Source: CAVXXD01 sp963765625 (GTDB lineage Bacteria > Actinomycetota > Geothermincolia > Geothermincolales > Geothermincolaceae). Taken from it: a stretch of DNA of 64,000 nucleotides. The DNA lies in assembly GCA_963765625.1 (NCBI GenBank), contig CAVXXD010000012.1, positions 1 to 64,000 of the forward strand, in the 5' to 3' direction. The translations under genes and the position numbers were made by a program. This document shows positions 39,625-49,932 of this stretch, one piece after another. Under the pieces are notes generated by a model. The model was not told the DNA's origin and searched no databases. It saw only the letters and a list, made by a program, of their open reading frames with translations. Within the stretch, counting starts at the first letter, position 1. Each line of letters begins with the position of its first letter.

Positions 39625-39672
39625 AACGGAGGGGCTCGCGCCGCGGGTCCCTCCACCGTTCTTTCTTTTTCC
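39625..39672 (+). terminator. Rho-independent terminator
   Basis: Long hairpin between AACGGAGGGGCTCGC and GCGGGTCCCTCC(A)CCGTT with G-U pairs, followed by CTTTCTTTTT, 14 bases after the pseudopilin-like gene. Confidence 0.75.
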
Positions 39673-39680
39673 AACCGCTA

Positions 39681-39686
39681 TAATAA
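39681..39686 (+). promoter_or_regulatory. Putative -10 box for the PfkB kinase gene
   Basis: TATAAT 43 bases upstream of ATG 39729, placed just after the upstream terminator. The -35 region is not TTGACA-like. Confidence 0.35.
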
Positions 39687-39728
39687 ACGTGGGAAGGCGA
39701 GGAGAGACTTCGAGACGGGGGAAGACGG

Positions 39729-40663
39729 ATGATCTATACGGTGACCTTGAACCCCACGCTGGACATCACCTTCGAGCTGGAGGAGATCCTCTTCGGCGAG
39801 CCGGTCAAGGCGGTGGGGGTGACCAGGACCCCCGGGGGGAAGGGCATCAACGTCTCGCGGGCCCTGCGCAACATGGGCGTGGACTCCGTGGCCATGGGGC
39901 TGCTGGGCGGCTACCGGGGGGAGGAAGTCCTGGACCTTCTGCAGAAGGAAGGCTTGATATTACAGGTTGTAAAGATTAAGAACGAGACGCGCACCAACAT
40001 CACCATCCTGGGGAAGAAGGACGGCCGGGAGCTGTCCATCCGCGCCGCCGGTCCGCTGGTGGAGACGGAGGAGACCGAGCGCCTGACCGAGATGCTCCTG
40101 GAGAAGGCCCAGGCCCCGGAGGTGCTGGTCCTCTCGGGCTCGCTGCCCAAGGGGGTCAAGGCGGACATCTACCACGCCATCATCACGGAGGGCAAGAAGT
40201 AGGGCATCCGCTGTCATCCTCGACAGCGACGGTGAGCCCATGCGCCTGGGCATCGAGGCGGGCCCCTATCTCATCAAGCCCAACCGGGTGGAACTGGAGA
40301 AGCTGGCCGGCCGCGCGCTGGCAACGGACGACGAGATCGTCGAGTTCGCCCGCGGCCTGGTGAAGAAGGGCGTGGGCGTGGTGGTGGCTTCCCTGGGCAG
40401 CGAGGGCGCCGTCATGGTGACGGGCGAGGGGGCGTGGAAGGGCATGGTGCCTCCCATCGACTGCGAGGACACCGTGGGGGCGGGCGATTCCACCGTCGCC
40501 GGACTGGTCATGGGGATGATCCGCGGCGAGCCGGTGGAGGAGATGCTGCAGCGGGGCCTGGCCTGCGGCCTGTCCGCGGTGATGAACCCCGGGCCCAACC
40601 TGTGCAGCCCCGACATCCTACCTGCAGGCCGCCGCGTCGGTCATCGTCGAGCGCATCGCCTAA
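39729..40663 (+). CDS. PfkB-family sugar-phosphate kinase, 1-phosphofructokinase-like
   Basis: About 311 residues. N-terminus MIYTVTLNPTLDITFEL is characteristic of FruK/LacC/PfkB kinases. GGKGINVSRALRNMG, VLSGSLPKGVKADIY and the C-terminal anion hole with catalytic Asp, DTVGAGDSTVAG, are present. It phosphorylates fructose-1-phosphate, fructose-6-phosphate or tagatose-6-phosphate; which one cannot be decided. A frame break near 40200 produces an apparent stop (KK, TAG), after which the frame continues GIRAVILDSDGEPMRLG. A second break near 40620 precedes the C-terminus ASVIVERIA. It ends TAA 40661-40663, two bases before a palindromic element. The glycerate kinase gene converges on it. Confidence 0.85.
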
Positions 40664-40665
40664 AC

Positions 40666-40747
40666 TTGGGGTCAGGCCCCAAATTTAGGTTAAACAACTC
40701 CTGAATGCCGCGTTTCTGATTTATCTAAATTTGGGGTCTGACCCCAA
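40666..40747. repeat. REP-like palindrome, GGGGTCAGGCCCC type
   Basis: 23-bp arms at 40666-40688 (TTGGGGTCAGGCCCCAAATT...) and 40725-40747, matching at 22 of 23 positions as inverted repeats. It sits between the converging kinase genes; the glycerate kinase reading frame runs into its right arm and uses a TAG there. Confidence 0.78.
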
Positions 40748-41884
40748 ATTTCAGGAGGCGGGCGAGCTGGGTGGCGGCGTAGGTGAGGTTGGCGCGACCG
40801 GAGGCCAGTGGCTTCCTCCAGGGGCATGGGCCGGGGGGTCACGCAGAAACAGGAGACGGGCGCTTCCGGCGGCGGGCCTTCACCCTCGACGACGTCCTCC
40901 GACGACCGCCCCCGCCAGGATGACCAGGGGCACGCCCAGCTCCCGGGCCACGCGGGCCACGCCGGAGACGGTCTTGCCGTAGGAGGTCTGCGCGTCGTAT
41001 CTGCCCTCGCCGGTGACGATGAGGTCGCAGCCCCGCGCCCTCTCCTCGAAGCGCACCGCCCGCATGACCACCTCGATGCCCGGCTCCACCCGCGCGCCGA
41101 GGAAGGCGAGGAGCCCGAAGCCCAGCCCCCCGGCCGCGCCGGCGCCGGGGACGGAAGCGAGATCGCGCCCCACCGCCGTCTCGACCACGCGGGCGTAGGA
41201 GGCCATGCCCTCCTCCAGGAATCCCACGGTCACCTGCGTCCGCCCCCTTCTGGGGACCGAAGACGCGGGTGGCGCCGTCCTTGCCCAGGAGGGGATTGGT
41301 GACGTCGCAGGCGACGACGAACTCGCTCGAGCGTACCCGCTCGTCGAGGCCGGAGAGGTCGACGGAGGCCACTTCGCCCAGCGACGCGCCGCAGGGCTCC
41401 AGGCGGCGCCCCGCGCGTCGAGGAAGCGCGCCCCCAGGGCGGCGGCCATGCCCATCCCCCCGTCGTTGGTGGCGCTGCCGCCGATGGCCACGATGAAACG
41501 GCGCAGGCCGGCGTCGAGGGCGGAGCGGATCAGCTCGCCGGTGCCGTAGGTGGAGGCGCGCAGGGGGTCACGCTCTTCCGGGGAGAGCAGGGCGTATCCG
41601 GAGGCGGCGGCCATCTCCACCACGGCCGTCTCCCCGTCGCCCGAGGACCACGTAGAAGGAGGAGACGAGGCGTCCCAGGGGGTCGAAGACGGCGCAGTCC
41701 CTGCGGGTCCCATCGGTGGCGCTACGCAGGATCTCGGCGGTGCCCTCGCCCCCGTCGGCCAGCGGGAGCAGTTCGACCTCCACCCCGGGCGCGCCCAGCG
41801 GAGAAGCCGGCCGCGACGGCTTCGCGCGACTTCCACCGCTTCCAGGCAGCCCTTGAACTTGTCGGGGCAGATGAGGATCTTCAT
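40725..41884 (-). CDS. Glycerate kinase, GlxK/GarK family (frame broken)
   Basis: Converts D-glycerate to 2-phosphoglycerate using ATP. Starts MKILICPDKFKGCLEAVEVA (ATG 41884), a diagnostic N-terminus. GETAVVEMAAASGYALL, STYGTGELIRSALDAG, IAIGGSATNDGGMGMAAALG (as FIVAIGGSATNDGG) and GCDLIVTGEGRYDAQTSYGK follow as in the family. Frame breaks occur near 41825, 41645, 41400, 41255 and after 40910. The last readable residues TYAATQLARLL lead into the palindromic element, where the stop TAG (40725-40727) is located. Corrected length ~385 residues, normal for the family. No strong ribosome site is seen. Confidence 0.83.
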
Positions 41885-41914
41885 ACCAACAGGATAACAA
41901 AAAGCCGGAACGAA

Positions 41915-41991
41915 GGGGTCAGGCCCCTTATCCACGTCAAGCTCAGCCACCTGGGAAAACGGTGAGAAAGTGGATAAGCGGGTCTGACCCC
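41915..41991. repeat. REP-like palindrome, GGGGTCAGGCCCC type
   Basis: Left arm 41915-41935 (GGGGTCAGGCCCCTTATCCA C) and right arm 41970-41991, inverted with two differences. Inner arm sequence TTATCCAC differs from the AAATTTAG of the copies at 34153 and 40666. It lies between the glycerate kinase start and the stop of the flavoprotein gene. Confidence 0.72.
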
Positions 41992-41998
41992 AAGTTTC

Positions 41999-42826
41999 CT
42001 ACAGGGTGGCGAGGAAGCGCTCGAGCGAGGCCTTCTCCTCTTCCTTGTAGACGGCCAGGCGCGTGAGCAGCAGGCCCCAGTCCACCTGGTGCCCGTCGAA
42101 CTCCGGCCCGTCCACGCAGGCGAAGCGGGTCTTCCCCTCCACCTCGCAGCGGCAGGTGCCGCACATGCCGGTGCCGTCCAGCATGATGGAGTTGAGGCTG
42201 ACCCGGGTGGGCACGTTGTAGGGCTTGGTCACGGCCGAGGCGAACTTCATCATGACGGCGGGGCCGATGGCCAGGACCATGCCGACGCCGCCCTTCTTCA
42301 GCTCGTCCTCCATGGCCCAGGTGACCACGCCCTTGTGGCCCAGGCTGCCGTCGTCGGTGGTGATGATGACCTCGTCGGAGACCGCCTTCATCTGCTCGAC
42401 CATGATGACCAGGTCGGCGGTGCGCGCCCCGAGGATGCTCACCACCCGGTTGCCCGCTTCCTTCAAAGCCCGGCAGATGGGATGGATGGCGGCGATGCCC
42501 ACGCCGCCGCCCACGCAGAGGGCCGTGCCGAAGTCCTCTATCTCGGAGGGGATGCCCAGGGGGCCGGTCAGGTCGGCCAGCGCGTCGCCCTCCTTCAGGC
42601 GCCCCAGCTGGTAGGTGGACTTGCCCACTTCCTGGAAGACCAGGTAGACCCAGCCCTCCCCGGCGGACCAGTCGGCCAGGGTCAGGGGGATGCGCTCGCC
42701 GGTCTCGTCGATGCGCAGGATGACGAACTGCCCGGCCCGGGCGTTGCGCGCGATGTCCGGCGCCGCGACGCGCAGGGCGCCGACGGTCTCCGAGAGGCGT
42801 TCCGAGGCTATGATGGGAAAGGGCAT
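41999..42826 (-). CDS. NfnA/SudB-like FAD/NAD(P)-binding iron-sulfur oxidoreductase subunit
   Basis: 275 residues. FAD-binding part: AGQFVILRIDETGERIPLTL; NAD(P)-binding part: ALCVGGGVGIAAIHPI and SILGARTADLVI; a [2Fe-2S] site with Cys in MLDGTGMCGTCRC and RFACVDGPEFDG. This is the layout of dihydroorotate dehydrogenase electron-transfer subunit, sulfide dehydrogenase beta and NfnA. It would normally pair with a glutamate-synthase-like NfnB/SudA subunit, which is not in the window. Start ATG 42826 after AAAGGAG is preferred. The frame is open upstream into the CooC gene, an oddity described in the findings. Confidence 0.87.
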   Translation of the reverse strand: MPFPIIASERLSETVGALRVAAPDIARNARAGQFVILRIDETGERIPLTLADWSAGEGWVYLVFQEVGKSTYQLGRLKEGDALADLTGPLGIPSEIEDFGTALCVGGGVGIAAIHPICRALKEAGNRVVSILGARTADLVIMVEQMKAVSDEVIITTDDGSLGHKGVVTWAMEDELKKGGVGMVLAIGPAVMMKFASAVTKPYNVPTRVSLNSIMLDGTGMCGTCRCEVEGKTRFACVDGPEFDGHQVDWGLLLTRLAVYKEEEKASLERFLATL

Positions 42827-42860
42827 CACTCGATTCTCCTTTAGTTCTTGCTCGAGTCGT

Positions 42861-43613
42861 TCACGGATGGTCCGGACTTCCTCCACGAAGTGGGGGACCG
42901 CAGTCGTAGGGGCTCAAGCCGCGCAGGTCGGCGCGGCGCAGTTCCGGGTCGTAAGAGATGCTGCCCAGCAGGGGCAGGCCGTCCAGGTTGGCCTCGATGA
43001 TGGTCTGTTCCTCCGGGTCGACCAGCTTGTTCAGCACCACGAAGAGGCGGGTGATGCCGAGGTCGGCGGCGAGCTTGCGGATGCTCTGGGCCGTCTGCAC
43101 GCTGCGCATCCCCGGCTCGATGACCACCAGCATGGCGTCCATCGACGCGGTGGTGCCGCGCCCCAGGTGCTCGATGCCCGCTTCCATGTCCAGGATCAGC
43201 GCCTCGTCGCGGGCGAAGAGCATGTGGCTGAGCAGGCTCTTGAGCAGCACCGACTCGGGGCAGATGCAGCCGCCCCCGCCCTTCTTCACCGTCCCCAGCA
43301 CCAGCAGCTTGACCCCCTCATGCTCCACCGAGAGCTCGTCCGGCAGGTCGTCCACCTTGGGGTTGATCTTGAAGAAGGAGCCGAAGGTGCCCGGCTTGGA
43401 GTCGGTGCGCTCGGCGATGAGTTCCTTCATGTCGGCGATGGGGACCACGCCGGCCATGCGCTCGGGCGGGATGCCCAGGCTGGAAGCGAGGTTGGCGTCG
43501 GGGTCGGCGTCCACCGCCAGCACCTTGAAGCCCTCGTCGGCCAGCAGGCGCGCCAGGCCGCCCGCCAGGGTGGTCTTGCCCACGCCTCCCTTTCCGGTCA
43601 CCGCTATCTTCAA
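42861..43613 (-). CDS. CooC/AcsF-type nickel-insertion ATPase (MinD/ArsA fold)
   Basis: About 250 residues. Start TTG 43613 after GGAGGTGAAGGCC gives MKIAVTGKGGVGKTTLAGG, the deviant Walker A of CooC-like P-loop ATPases. VDADPDANLASSLGI, the CxC nickel motif in GGGGCICPESVLLKSLL, LILDMEAGIEHLGRGT and FVVLNKLVDPEEQ follow. It inserts nickel into CO dehydrogenase or acetyl-CoA synthase, implying such an enzyme elsewhere in the genome. Near 42893 an extra C in a five-C run shifts the frame; the corrected tail reads PHFVEEVRTIRERLEQE. Immediately upstream of the NfnA-like gene. Confidence 0.87.
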   Translation of the reverse strand: MKIAVTGKGGVGKTTLAGGLARLLADEGFKVLAVDADPDANLASSLGIPPERMAGVVPIADMKELIAERTDSKPGTFGSFFKINPKVDDLPDELSVEHEGVKLLVLGTVKKGGGGCICPESVLLKSLLSHMLFARDEALILDMEAGIEHLGRGTTASMDAMLVVIEPGMRSVQTAQSIRKLAADLGITRLFVVLNKLVDPEEQTIIEANLDGLPLLGSISYDPELRRADLRGLSPYDCGPPLRGGSPDHP

Positions 43614-43771
43614 GGCCTTCACCTCCGTAAAGCGTCGCGAAAATCGATAGACAATATAATATAGCATTTCCCTCCACGAGAAGGGATGACGTGACTCGAT
43701 GACGTGACTTCCGCGCGGGCGGGGTCAGCCCGTCCCGCACCGCCGGACCAGGCGTATCTGCGTTCGCGTGA

Positions 43772-44555
43772 TCAGGCCGGATCAGCCCGCAGGCCCAGCC
43801 TCTGCAGCAGCCAGGCCAGCCAGGCGTCCGCGCCCACCGGGATGACCGCCCGGTTCTTCTCCACCCCGCGCAGGATGAGTCCGGGCGCACCGGTCGGCGG
43901 GGACCATGTGGGGCATCACCCGCATCAGCCGCTCCCGGTCGACCCCGAGCATCCTGGCGTCTCGCCGTAGATGGGCGTGTCGATGAAGCCGGGGCAGACC
44001 ACGCTGACCTTCACGCCGTACCTCGCGCCCTCCACCCGCAGGGCGTTGGAGAGGCCCACCACCCCGTACTTGCTGGCGGTGTAGGAGATCTCCCGCGCCG
44101 AGGGGAAGAGCCCCGCGGCGGAAGCGGTGTTGACGATGTGGCCGGGCCCTGCCGGACCATCACCGGGTAGGCCGCCATCACCCCGTGCACCACGCCGTAG
44201 AGGTTGACGTCGATGACCCGGTGCCAGTCCTCGAAGGAGAAGTCCTCCGCCTCTGCCCAGCACCACGATGCCCGCGTTGTTGAAGATGTAGTCGAGGCGC
44301 CCGTGCCCGGCCACCACCGCGTCCACCAGTCTCCGCCGACCGCTTCGTCGTCGGTGACGTCGAGCCGCGCCGCCTTCGACTTCGCAGCCCTCGTCGTTCA
44401 GCTCGTCCACGGTGTCCTCGAGCGTCCGCCCGGTCGGTGTCGGCCACGGTCAGGACGGCCCCGCGCCAGGCCAGCTCCTCGCTGAGCGCCTTGCCGATGC
44501 CCGAGGCCCCGCCGGTGACGATGACCGTCTTTCCCGCGAACCGATCCATGTCCAT
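43772..44555 (-). CDS. Short-chain dehydrogenase/reductase (frame broken)
   Basis: NAD(P)-dependent oxidoreductase of ~260 residues. MDMDRFAGKTVIVTGGASGIGK gives the TGxxxGIG nucleotide site; the FNNAGIVV motif, Ser in IVNTASAAGLF, and YTASKYGVVG (catalytic Tyr and Lys) follow, then VVCPGFIDTPIYG. The C-terminal part reads LILRGVEKNRAVIPVGADAW. Frame breaks at about 44430, 44380, 44330, 44250, 44150, 43965 and 43890. Substrate unknown. It ends TGA at 43772-43774, ~160 bp before the CooC start. Confidence 0.82.
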
Positions 44556-44576
44556 GCCTCTACACCTTTCCTGGCT

Positions 44577-47500
44577 CTACAACCCGGCGTCACGTGCCCG
44601 CCGGCCCACTCGCCTCCGTAGAGGAAGTACATGGGCCGCTCGGCCACGATGGCCCGGTCGCACATTGATGCATCACGGAGACGTCCCGCTCCGGTCCCAC
44701 CAGGTCGGGGATGTATACCGTGACCCGGGTGTGGGCGGGAACGGGGACGTCCGCGTCTCTGCACCGTGCCGTCGTCCAGCATCAGGGAGAGGGAGGCGGT
44801 AGCGTCGACGCTGCCGGGGTTCTGCAGGGAGACCCACTCGTCGAAACCGGCGCGGGTGGTCCCTTCGGCGAAGAACCAGGAGTTCTTGGGCGACTCCACG
44901 CCCGAGGCCACGTGTCCGCCGGGGCAGACGCCCTTGTAGACGAAGTACATGGGCCGCTCGGCCAGGAGCAGGCTGGCCGACTCCACCACGGTGGAGACGT
45001 CGTGCTCCGGACCGACGACGTCGTTGACCCGCAGGGTCTGGCGGCTGGTGGCGGGGACGGGCCAGGGTCTGCTCGACGGTGGAGCCGTCCTCCAGGATGA
45101 AGGTCAGCTCGGCCTCGGTGTCGACGCCGGACGGGTTCTGCAGGCAGATGTAGGTGTCGAAGCCGCCGCGGGTGGTGCCCTCGGCGAAGTACCAGCGGCT
45201 GGCCAGGCAGGTGCTCCCCACCTCGCAGTGGCCGCCGGCCAGGCCGCTGGTAGTCGAAGTACATGGGACGCTCGGCCACGACGGCCTGGTCGCTCTCGAC
45301 CACCAGGGAGACGTCCTGGCCCGCCCCTACCGCCTCGTTGACGTTGACGGTGGCGCGGCTGCGCGGGCCGATGTCCAGGCTGCCGGGCCGGGTGGTGCCG
45401 TCGCCCAGGACGTAGGTGACGTCCACGTGGGCCGCGTCGTCCGAGGGGTTCTGCAGGGTCAGGTACTCGTCGAAGCCTTCGCGGGTGGTGCCTTCGGCGA
45501 AGTACCACAGCCGGCTGGCCTCGCGGGCCCCCATCACGTCAGTGGCCGCCGGCCCAGCCATGGTAGTCGAAGTACATGGGCCGCTCGGCCACGATGAAGC
45601 GGTCGGCGGCCACGCGGGCGGAGACGTCGTGCTCCGGCCCCACCGCGTTGTTGACGTTGACGGTGACGCGGGAGTGGGCGGGGACGGTGACCGGCTGGTC
45701 GATGTTCTCTCCCGTTTCGAGCATGTAGGTGATGGCCACGGCGGCTTCTTCTTCACCGGAGTTCTGGAGGCAGAGCCACTCGTCGAAGCCCTCGCGGGTG
45801 GTGCCTTCGGCGAAGAAGTATGTCGAGGCGGGGGGCGCGGGCTCTAACTGCTGGGTGGCGCGGAGGACGAGCTTACCGGTGGCGGTATCGGTGACTTCGA
45901 AGGGGACGAGATAACGCTGCCCGCCGTCCGCGAGTATCCACGGGTACACCCAGCTCTCGCCGCTGCCGGAGATGAGCTGCGGGGCGGTCCAGGCGCCGCC
46001 CACGGTCTCGGAGAAATACTTCTCAAAGTCGTACCAGGTGTTGGCTACGGTGTCGTACTTCGCCGTCTCGAAGACGGTCTGCTGCTCGCCGGTGGCGCTG
46101 ACGCGGGTGTCCTGGCTGGTAGGCCAGCCCCCCTCGATGACGTGGAGCATGTCGGTGCTGCCGGGGACGGACGAGACCACCACGGCCTCCCCCCAGGCGC
46201 CGTCTTCTTTCAAACGGGAGCACATCACCCCACGGGTGGGGTCGCCGCCGGCGTCGAAACCGTTCTCGGACCAGGTGGCCAGGACGTCGCCGCCGGGCAG
46301 GGTGCTCACGGCCAGGTTGTAGAGATAGTAGTCGGAGGGGAGCCTGAGGGCCATGGCCGAAGAGAAGGCAGCGGGATCGCCACCCGGGGCGTTGGTGGCG
46401 TAACCGGCGGCAAACCCCCAGGTGTCGGTACCGTCCGAGATGTAGCCGGAGAAGAAGATGTGCGCGCAGCCGTTGCTGTCCAGGGCCAGGTCCAAGTAAT
46501 CGGCATACCTCTGGTGGGCGTATTCCATGATCACCGCCGGGACCGAGAGGCCCGCAGCGGACAGGCTGGTGTAGCGTAGCTCCTCTCCCAGGGGTATCCA
46601 GCTGGCTCCGTCCCAGGCCGTCCTCACCACCTCGTAGAGGAAACTCAGGTTGCCGAAGGCGTCCATTTCAAGGTAGCCCAGCATGCCCGACTGCCCGGCT
46701 TCGACATTGCTCGCATTCAGGGGGGCGGCCCAGGCGCCGCCGGTCTGCGAGATGATGAAGAAGTCGTCGCGGGGAGGATGGGCGGCGTCCGAAGGCAAAC
46801 ACGAACTGCTGGGCCAGCACCAGGGCCGGCCCTTCATTGCCGCGATACGTGGTCATCATGGGCATCCACATCTCGCTGGCGGCCGCGCCGGAGATGTTCT
46901 CCGGCGCGGACCAGGCGCCGCCGGCGCTGCGCACGCACCCGTAGGCGTCAATCTTCCCGCTGTCCGGGTCCACGGGATCCGGCCGGGTCAGCGCCGCCCA
47001 GGCCGCGGTCACCTCGCCGCTAAGGCTGGAAACGGCCAGGGAAGGCCACATGATGGGCTCGAGCTCCCCCGGATCTTCGTCGTAGTCCCAGGCGCTGAGC
47101 TCGGTCATGGCCGCCCAGCTGTCCAGGTAACCCTCAACGAATCCGACCTGTGCCTGGTAGGAAGAAGGAGTGGTCTCGTTGTTGCGGTTTGCGACGAAAA
47201 CGCCGTAGAGGCGGTCCGTTCCCATCTCGAAGCGGGCGCCGATCAGTTCCCAACTGCCGGCGAAGCTGGTGAGCCGGCGGGGGGTGCTCCAGGAACCGTC
47301 CGGGGAGACGTACATGTACCAGAGGTTCTCGTCCTCGTGCTGGTAGGCCGTGCCGTCTCCCGCGGGACTTGTGGCGTCACGGCCCCAGGTCCACTTGGTG
47401 TAGATGACGTGGACGTAGCCGTTGGGGTCATCACCGGCCCAGACTGTTTCGGAACCCTCCAAGCCGGTGATCTGGGTGAAGCTCCCCGGCACGTCCCACG

Positions 47501-48056
47501 CGCCCTGGTTGAAGGTGGCGAGATAGTGGTCCTGCAGGCTTCTTGTGGTGAAGCCGGGTGCGTCCGGGGCCTGCCCGATGCCGGTGGTCACGGCCTTGGT
47601 GTAGACCACGTGCATCCTGCCGCTGTTGTCGAGGACGTGGCCGTCGGTCATGTATGCCACACTGGCACTGCCCGAGGGGAGGTAGGCCTGGGCGGGGGCC
47701 GTCCAGGCGCCGGTTCCGGCAGCCACGAAACCGCTTTCCGGGGTCTCCGCGGCTCCTTCAGCTCCGGCCGTTCCGGGATGGTCATCGGCTTCCGGCAGCA
47801 GCGACTCCGGCAGCAGTTCTTCCGGGGCGCTCCGCTTCAGCCGATCCAGGACGGCTGCTTCTTCCGGGGAGTCCCCGGCTTCCGGGCTATAGTAGGGGCG
47901 AGCGCTTGACGGAGGTTGCGCCTGGCAGGCCCCGGTCCCGGTTTCGTCCCCGGCCATCGCCGGCGGGGTGAAAAGCACCGTGGGCATGACCGCCGCCAGC
48001 AGAAAGACGGCGAGAATCCCCGGCAGAGCCTTTCTTTCTTTTAAGAAGATACGCAT
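44577..48056 (-). CDS. Secreted propeller-type protein with four C-terminal WYFAEG modules
   Basis: Start ATG 48056 (MRIFLKERK) has AAGGAGG at six bases; the signal peptide is ALPGILAVFLLAAVMPTVLF with cleavage near PAMAG. After a Pro/Glu-rich segment (LLPESLLPEADDHP) a ~700-residue beta-propeller-like part follows (GRMHVVYTKAVTT, DENLWYMYVSPDGSW, SGYISDGTDTWGFAAG). Four modules begin near 45815, 45510, 45200 and 44885 (STYFFAEGTTREGFDEW, WYFAEGTTREGFDEY, WYFAEGTTRGGFDTY, WFFAEGTTRAGFDEW), each closing VAERPMYF or LAERPMYF. Frame breaks near 46797 and at several points below 45560; the final stop is probably TAG 44577-44579. Near 1,160 residues. Likely surface-exposed; ligand unknown. Confidence 0.8.
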
Positions 48057-48121
48057 GACCATCCTCCTTGCCATCGAGATGCCCGAAAGACCGATCAACC
48101 ACAACACCATTATCTTACACC

Positions 48122-48192
48122 GAGGGTGTGGAGGTTGAGGACAGGCACCTTGTGGAGGGTGTGGAGGTTGATGACAGGCACCTTGTGGAGGG
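48122..48192. repeat. Tandem pair of 33-bp GGTGACAGGCACC-type units
   Basis: Two direct copies of a 33-bp unit, GAGGGTGTGGAGGTTGA(G/T) then GACAGGCACCTTGTG, followed by a partial third. It lies between the divergent surface-protein and oxidoreductase genes. Confidence 0.8.
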
Positions 48193-48197
48193 AGGGG

Positions 48198-48203
48198 TAT
48201 AAT
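48198..48203 (+). promoter_or_regulatory. Putative -10 box for the oxidoreductase gene
   Basis: TATAAT directly after the tandem repeat and 26 bases before the GTG start at 48229. The repeat itself would supply the -35 region, but no good hexamer is present. Confidence 0.35.
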
Positions 48204-48228
48204 TATGGAGCGAATAAGGAGGTACCGG

Positions 48229-49510
48229 GTGGAATACGTGATCATCGGCAACGGCGGCGCCGGCATACGGGCCGCCCAGGCCATCCGCAAGCTCGACGCC
48301 GAGGGCGGGATAACCATCATCGACCGCGAGCCGCACCGCTGCTACTACCGCATGATGCTCCCCGACTACATCTGCGGCTTGAAGCAGCGGGACGTCCCTC
48401 TACGTGGTGGACGAGGCGTTTCTACCGCGAAAGCAACATCGACTTCCGCCCCGGGACCGCGGTCGCCGGCGTGGACACCGCCAACCAGGGAAGTGAGGCT
48501 GGAGGGCGGCGGGACCGTCCACTACGACCGGCTGCTCATCGCCGCCGGCGCCCGCCCCCGCGACTACACCACCCCCGGCGCCGGACTTAGGCGGCGTGGT
48601 CGCCCTGCGCACCCTGGACCAGGCCGAGGCCATCATCGAGAAGGCGCAGGCACGCGAAGGCTGCCGTGGCCCTGGGGGGAGGCCTGCTGGGGGTGGAGAT
48701 GGCCCGCTCCTTCAACGAACTGGGCCTTGAGACCAGCTACCTCATCCGCGAGGACCGCTTCTGGCCCCAGATGCTCGACATCGCCGGCTCGGCCATCGTG
48801 GAGAGGCGCCTGGAGGAGAAGGGCATCGCTCTTATTAAAGAAGAAGGCATCGAGGAAGTGCTGGGCGAAGCGGGCGGGGTGAGCCGGGGTGAGGACCACC
48901 ACCGGCGCGGACCATGACGGCCGACATGGTGGGCGTGGCCATCGGCGTCGTGTCCAACGTGGAGTTCCTGGCACGGCAGCGGCATCGAGACCAGGGCGGG
49001 CGTCCTGGTGGACGAGGACATGCGCGCCGGCGTCGAGGGCGTCTTCGCGGCGGGGGACGTCGCCCAGGCCTTCGACCCCGTCTCCGGCGAGCACCGCGTC
49101 AACACCAGTTTCATCAACGCCCTGCGCACCGGGCAGGTGGCCGGCGCCAACATGGCCGGCGGGGACGAGAGGCTGGAAGGGCATCGTCGCGTCCAACCTC
49201 ATCACCATCTACGGCATCACCGTGGCCTCCATGGGCATGAACCAGGCCGGACGGGGCGGAGGGCTACGAGGTGCTCACGGGCGACTACCCGCGGGGCGAC
49301 ATCTACAAGAAATACGTGCTCAAGGACGGCGGCTGGTGGGCGCCACCCTCATCGGCGAGACCGGCGACGCCCGCGTCCTGGAGCGGCTGATAACCGCCCG
49401 GGCCGACCTCGGGAGACTATCGGGACCACCTCTTCGATCCGGGCTTCGACTGGATGGCCGCCGCGCGCCATGCTGCTCGGCGAGCTGAAGCCGCCATTGC
49501 GAACCGTTGA
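48229..49510 (+). CDS. FAD-dependent pyridine nucleotide-disulfide oxidoreductase family (frame broken)
   Basis: Start GTG 48229 with AAGGAGG six bases upstream. FAD site VIIGNGGAGIRAAQAIRKLD; YYRMMLPDYICGL resembles rubredoxin- or nitrite-reductase-like NAD(P)H oxidoreductases. The second nucleotide site reads AVALGGGLLGVEMARSFNELG, and the C-terminal FAD motif VEGVFAAGDVAQAFD. The tail (DWMAAARHA) ends TGA 49508-49510. At least ten frame breaks are present, e.g. near 48400, 48490, 48590, 48660, 48890, 48970, 49175 and 49250. About 427 residues when corrected. No redox Cys pair is seen near the FAD site. The ferredoxin gene 86 bp downstream is a plausible partner. Confidence 0.85.
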
Positions 49511-49596
49511 CAACTGTGGTATATCATAAAAGGACTTTTAAACGGGTCCTTCAGACATGAAACAAGGTGTCGGTTTAGAGAAGGAGGGAGAGGTAA

Positions 49597-49794
49597 ATGG
49601 GAGAGAAGAGCGACAAGAGACCGAATTTCGACGCTGACGAGTGCACCGGCTGCGGACTCTGCGTGGACGAGTGCCCCAACACCTGCATCGAGCTGGGCGA
49701 TGACGACATCGCTTTCCTGGCCAAGGCCGACGAGTGCGACGGCTGCGGCACCTGCGCCGAGGAGTGCCCCTCCGAAGCCATCAGCATGGAATAG
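49597..49794 (+). CDS. 2[4Fe-4S] ferredoxin
   Basis: 65 residues with two complete cluster motifs: CTGCGLCVDECP and CDGCGTCAEECP. A low-potential electron carrier for anaerobic metabolism. ATG 49597 is preceded by AAGGAGGGAGAGG. The charged N-terminus (MGEKSDKRPNFDADE) and short acidic tail (SEAISME) are ordinary. Followed by a strong terminator, so it is probably the end of the unit with, or separate from, the upstream flavoprotein. Confidence 0.95.
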   Translation: MGEKSDKRPNFDADECTGCGLCVDECPNTCIELGDDDIAFLAKADECDGCGTCAEECPSEAISME

Positions 49795-49825
49795 ACGTCA
49801 CGCCGGTTACACAAGCAACCTGTAA

Positions 49826-49850
49826 GGGGAGCGAAAGCTCCCCTTTTTTT
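49826..49850 (+). terminator. Rho-independent terminator of the ferredoxin gene
   Basis: Perfect GGGGAGC / GCTCCCC stem with a GAAA tetraloop and seven T residues. Confidence 0.95.
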
Positions 49851-49932
49851 GTTAGAATCATCATATAGGGAACGACGCAGGGAAGAACCACGGCTCCGGG
49901 CTTTCTTAAATGGGAGAAAGGGCGGTACGTAC

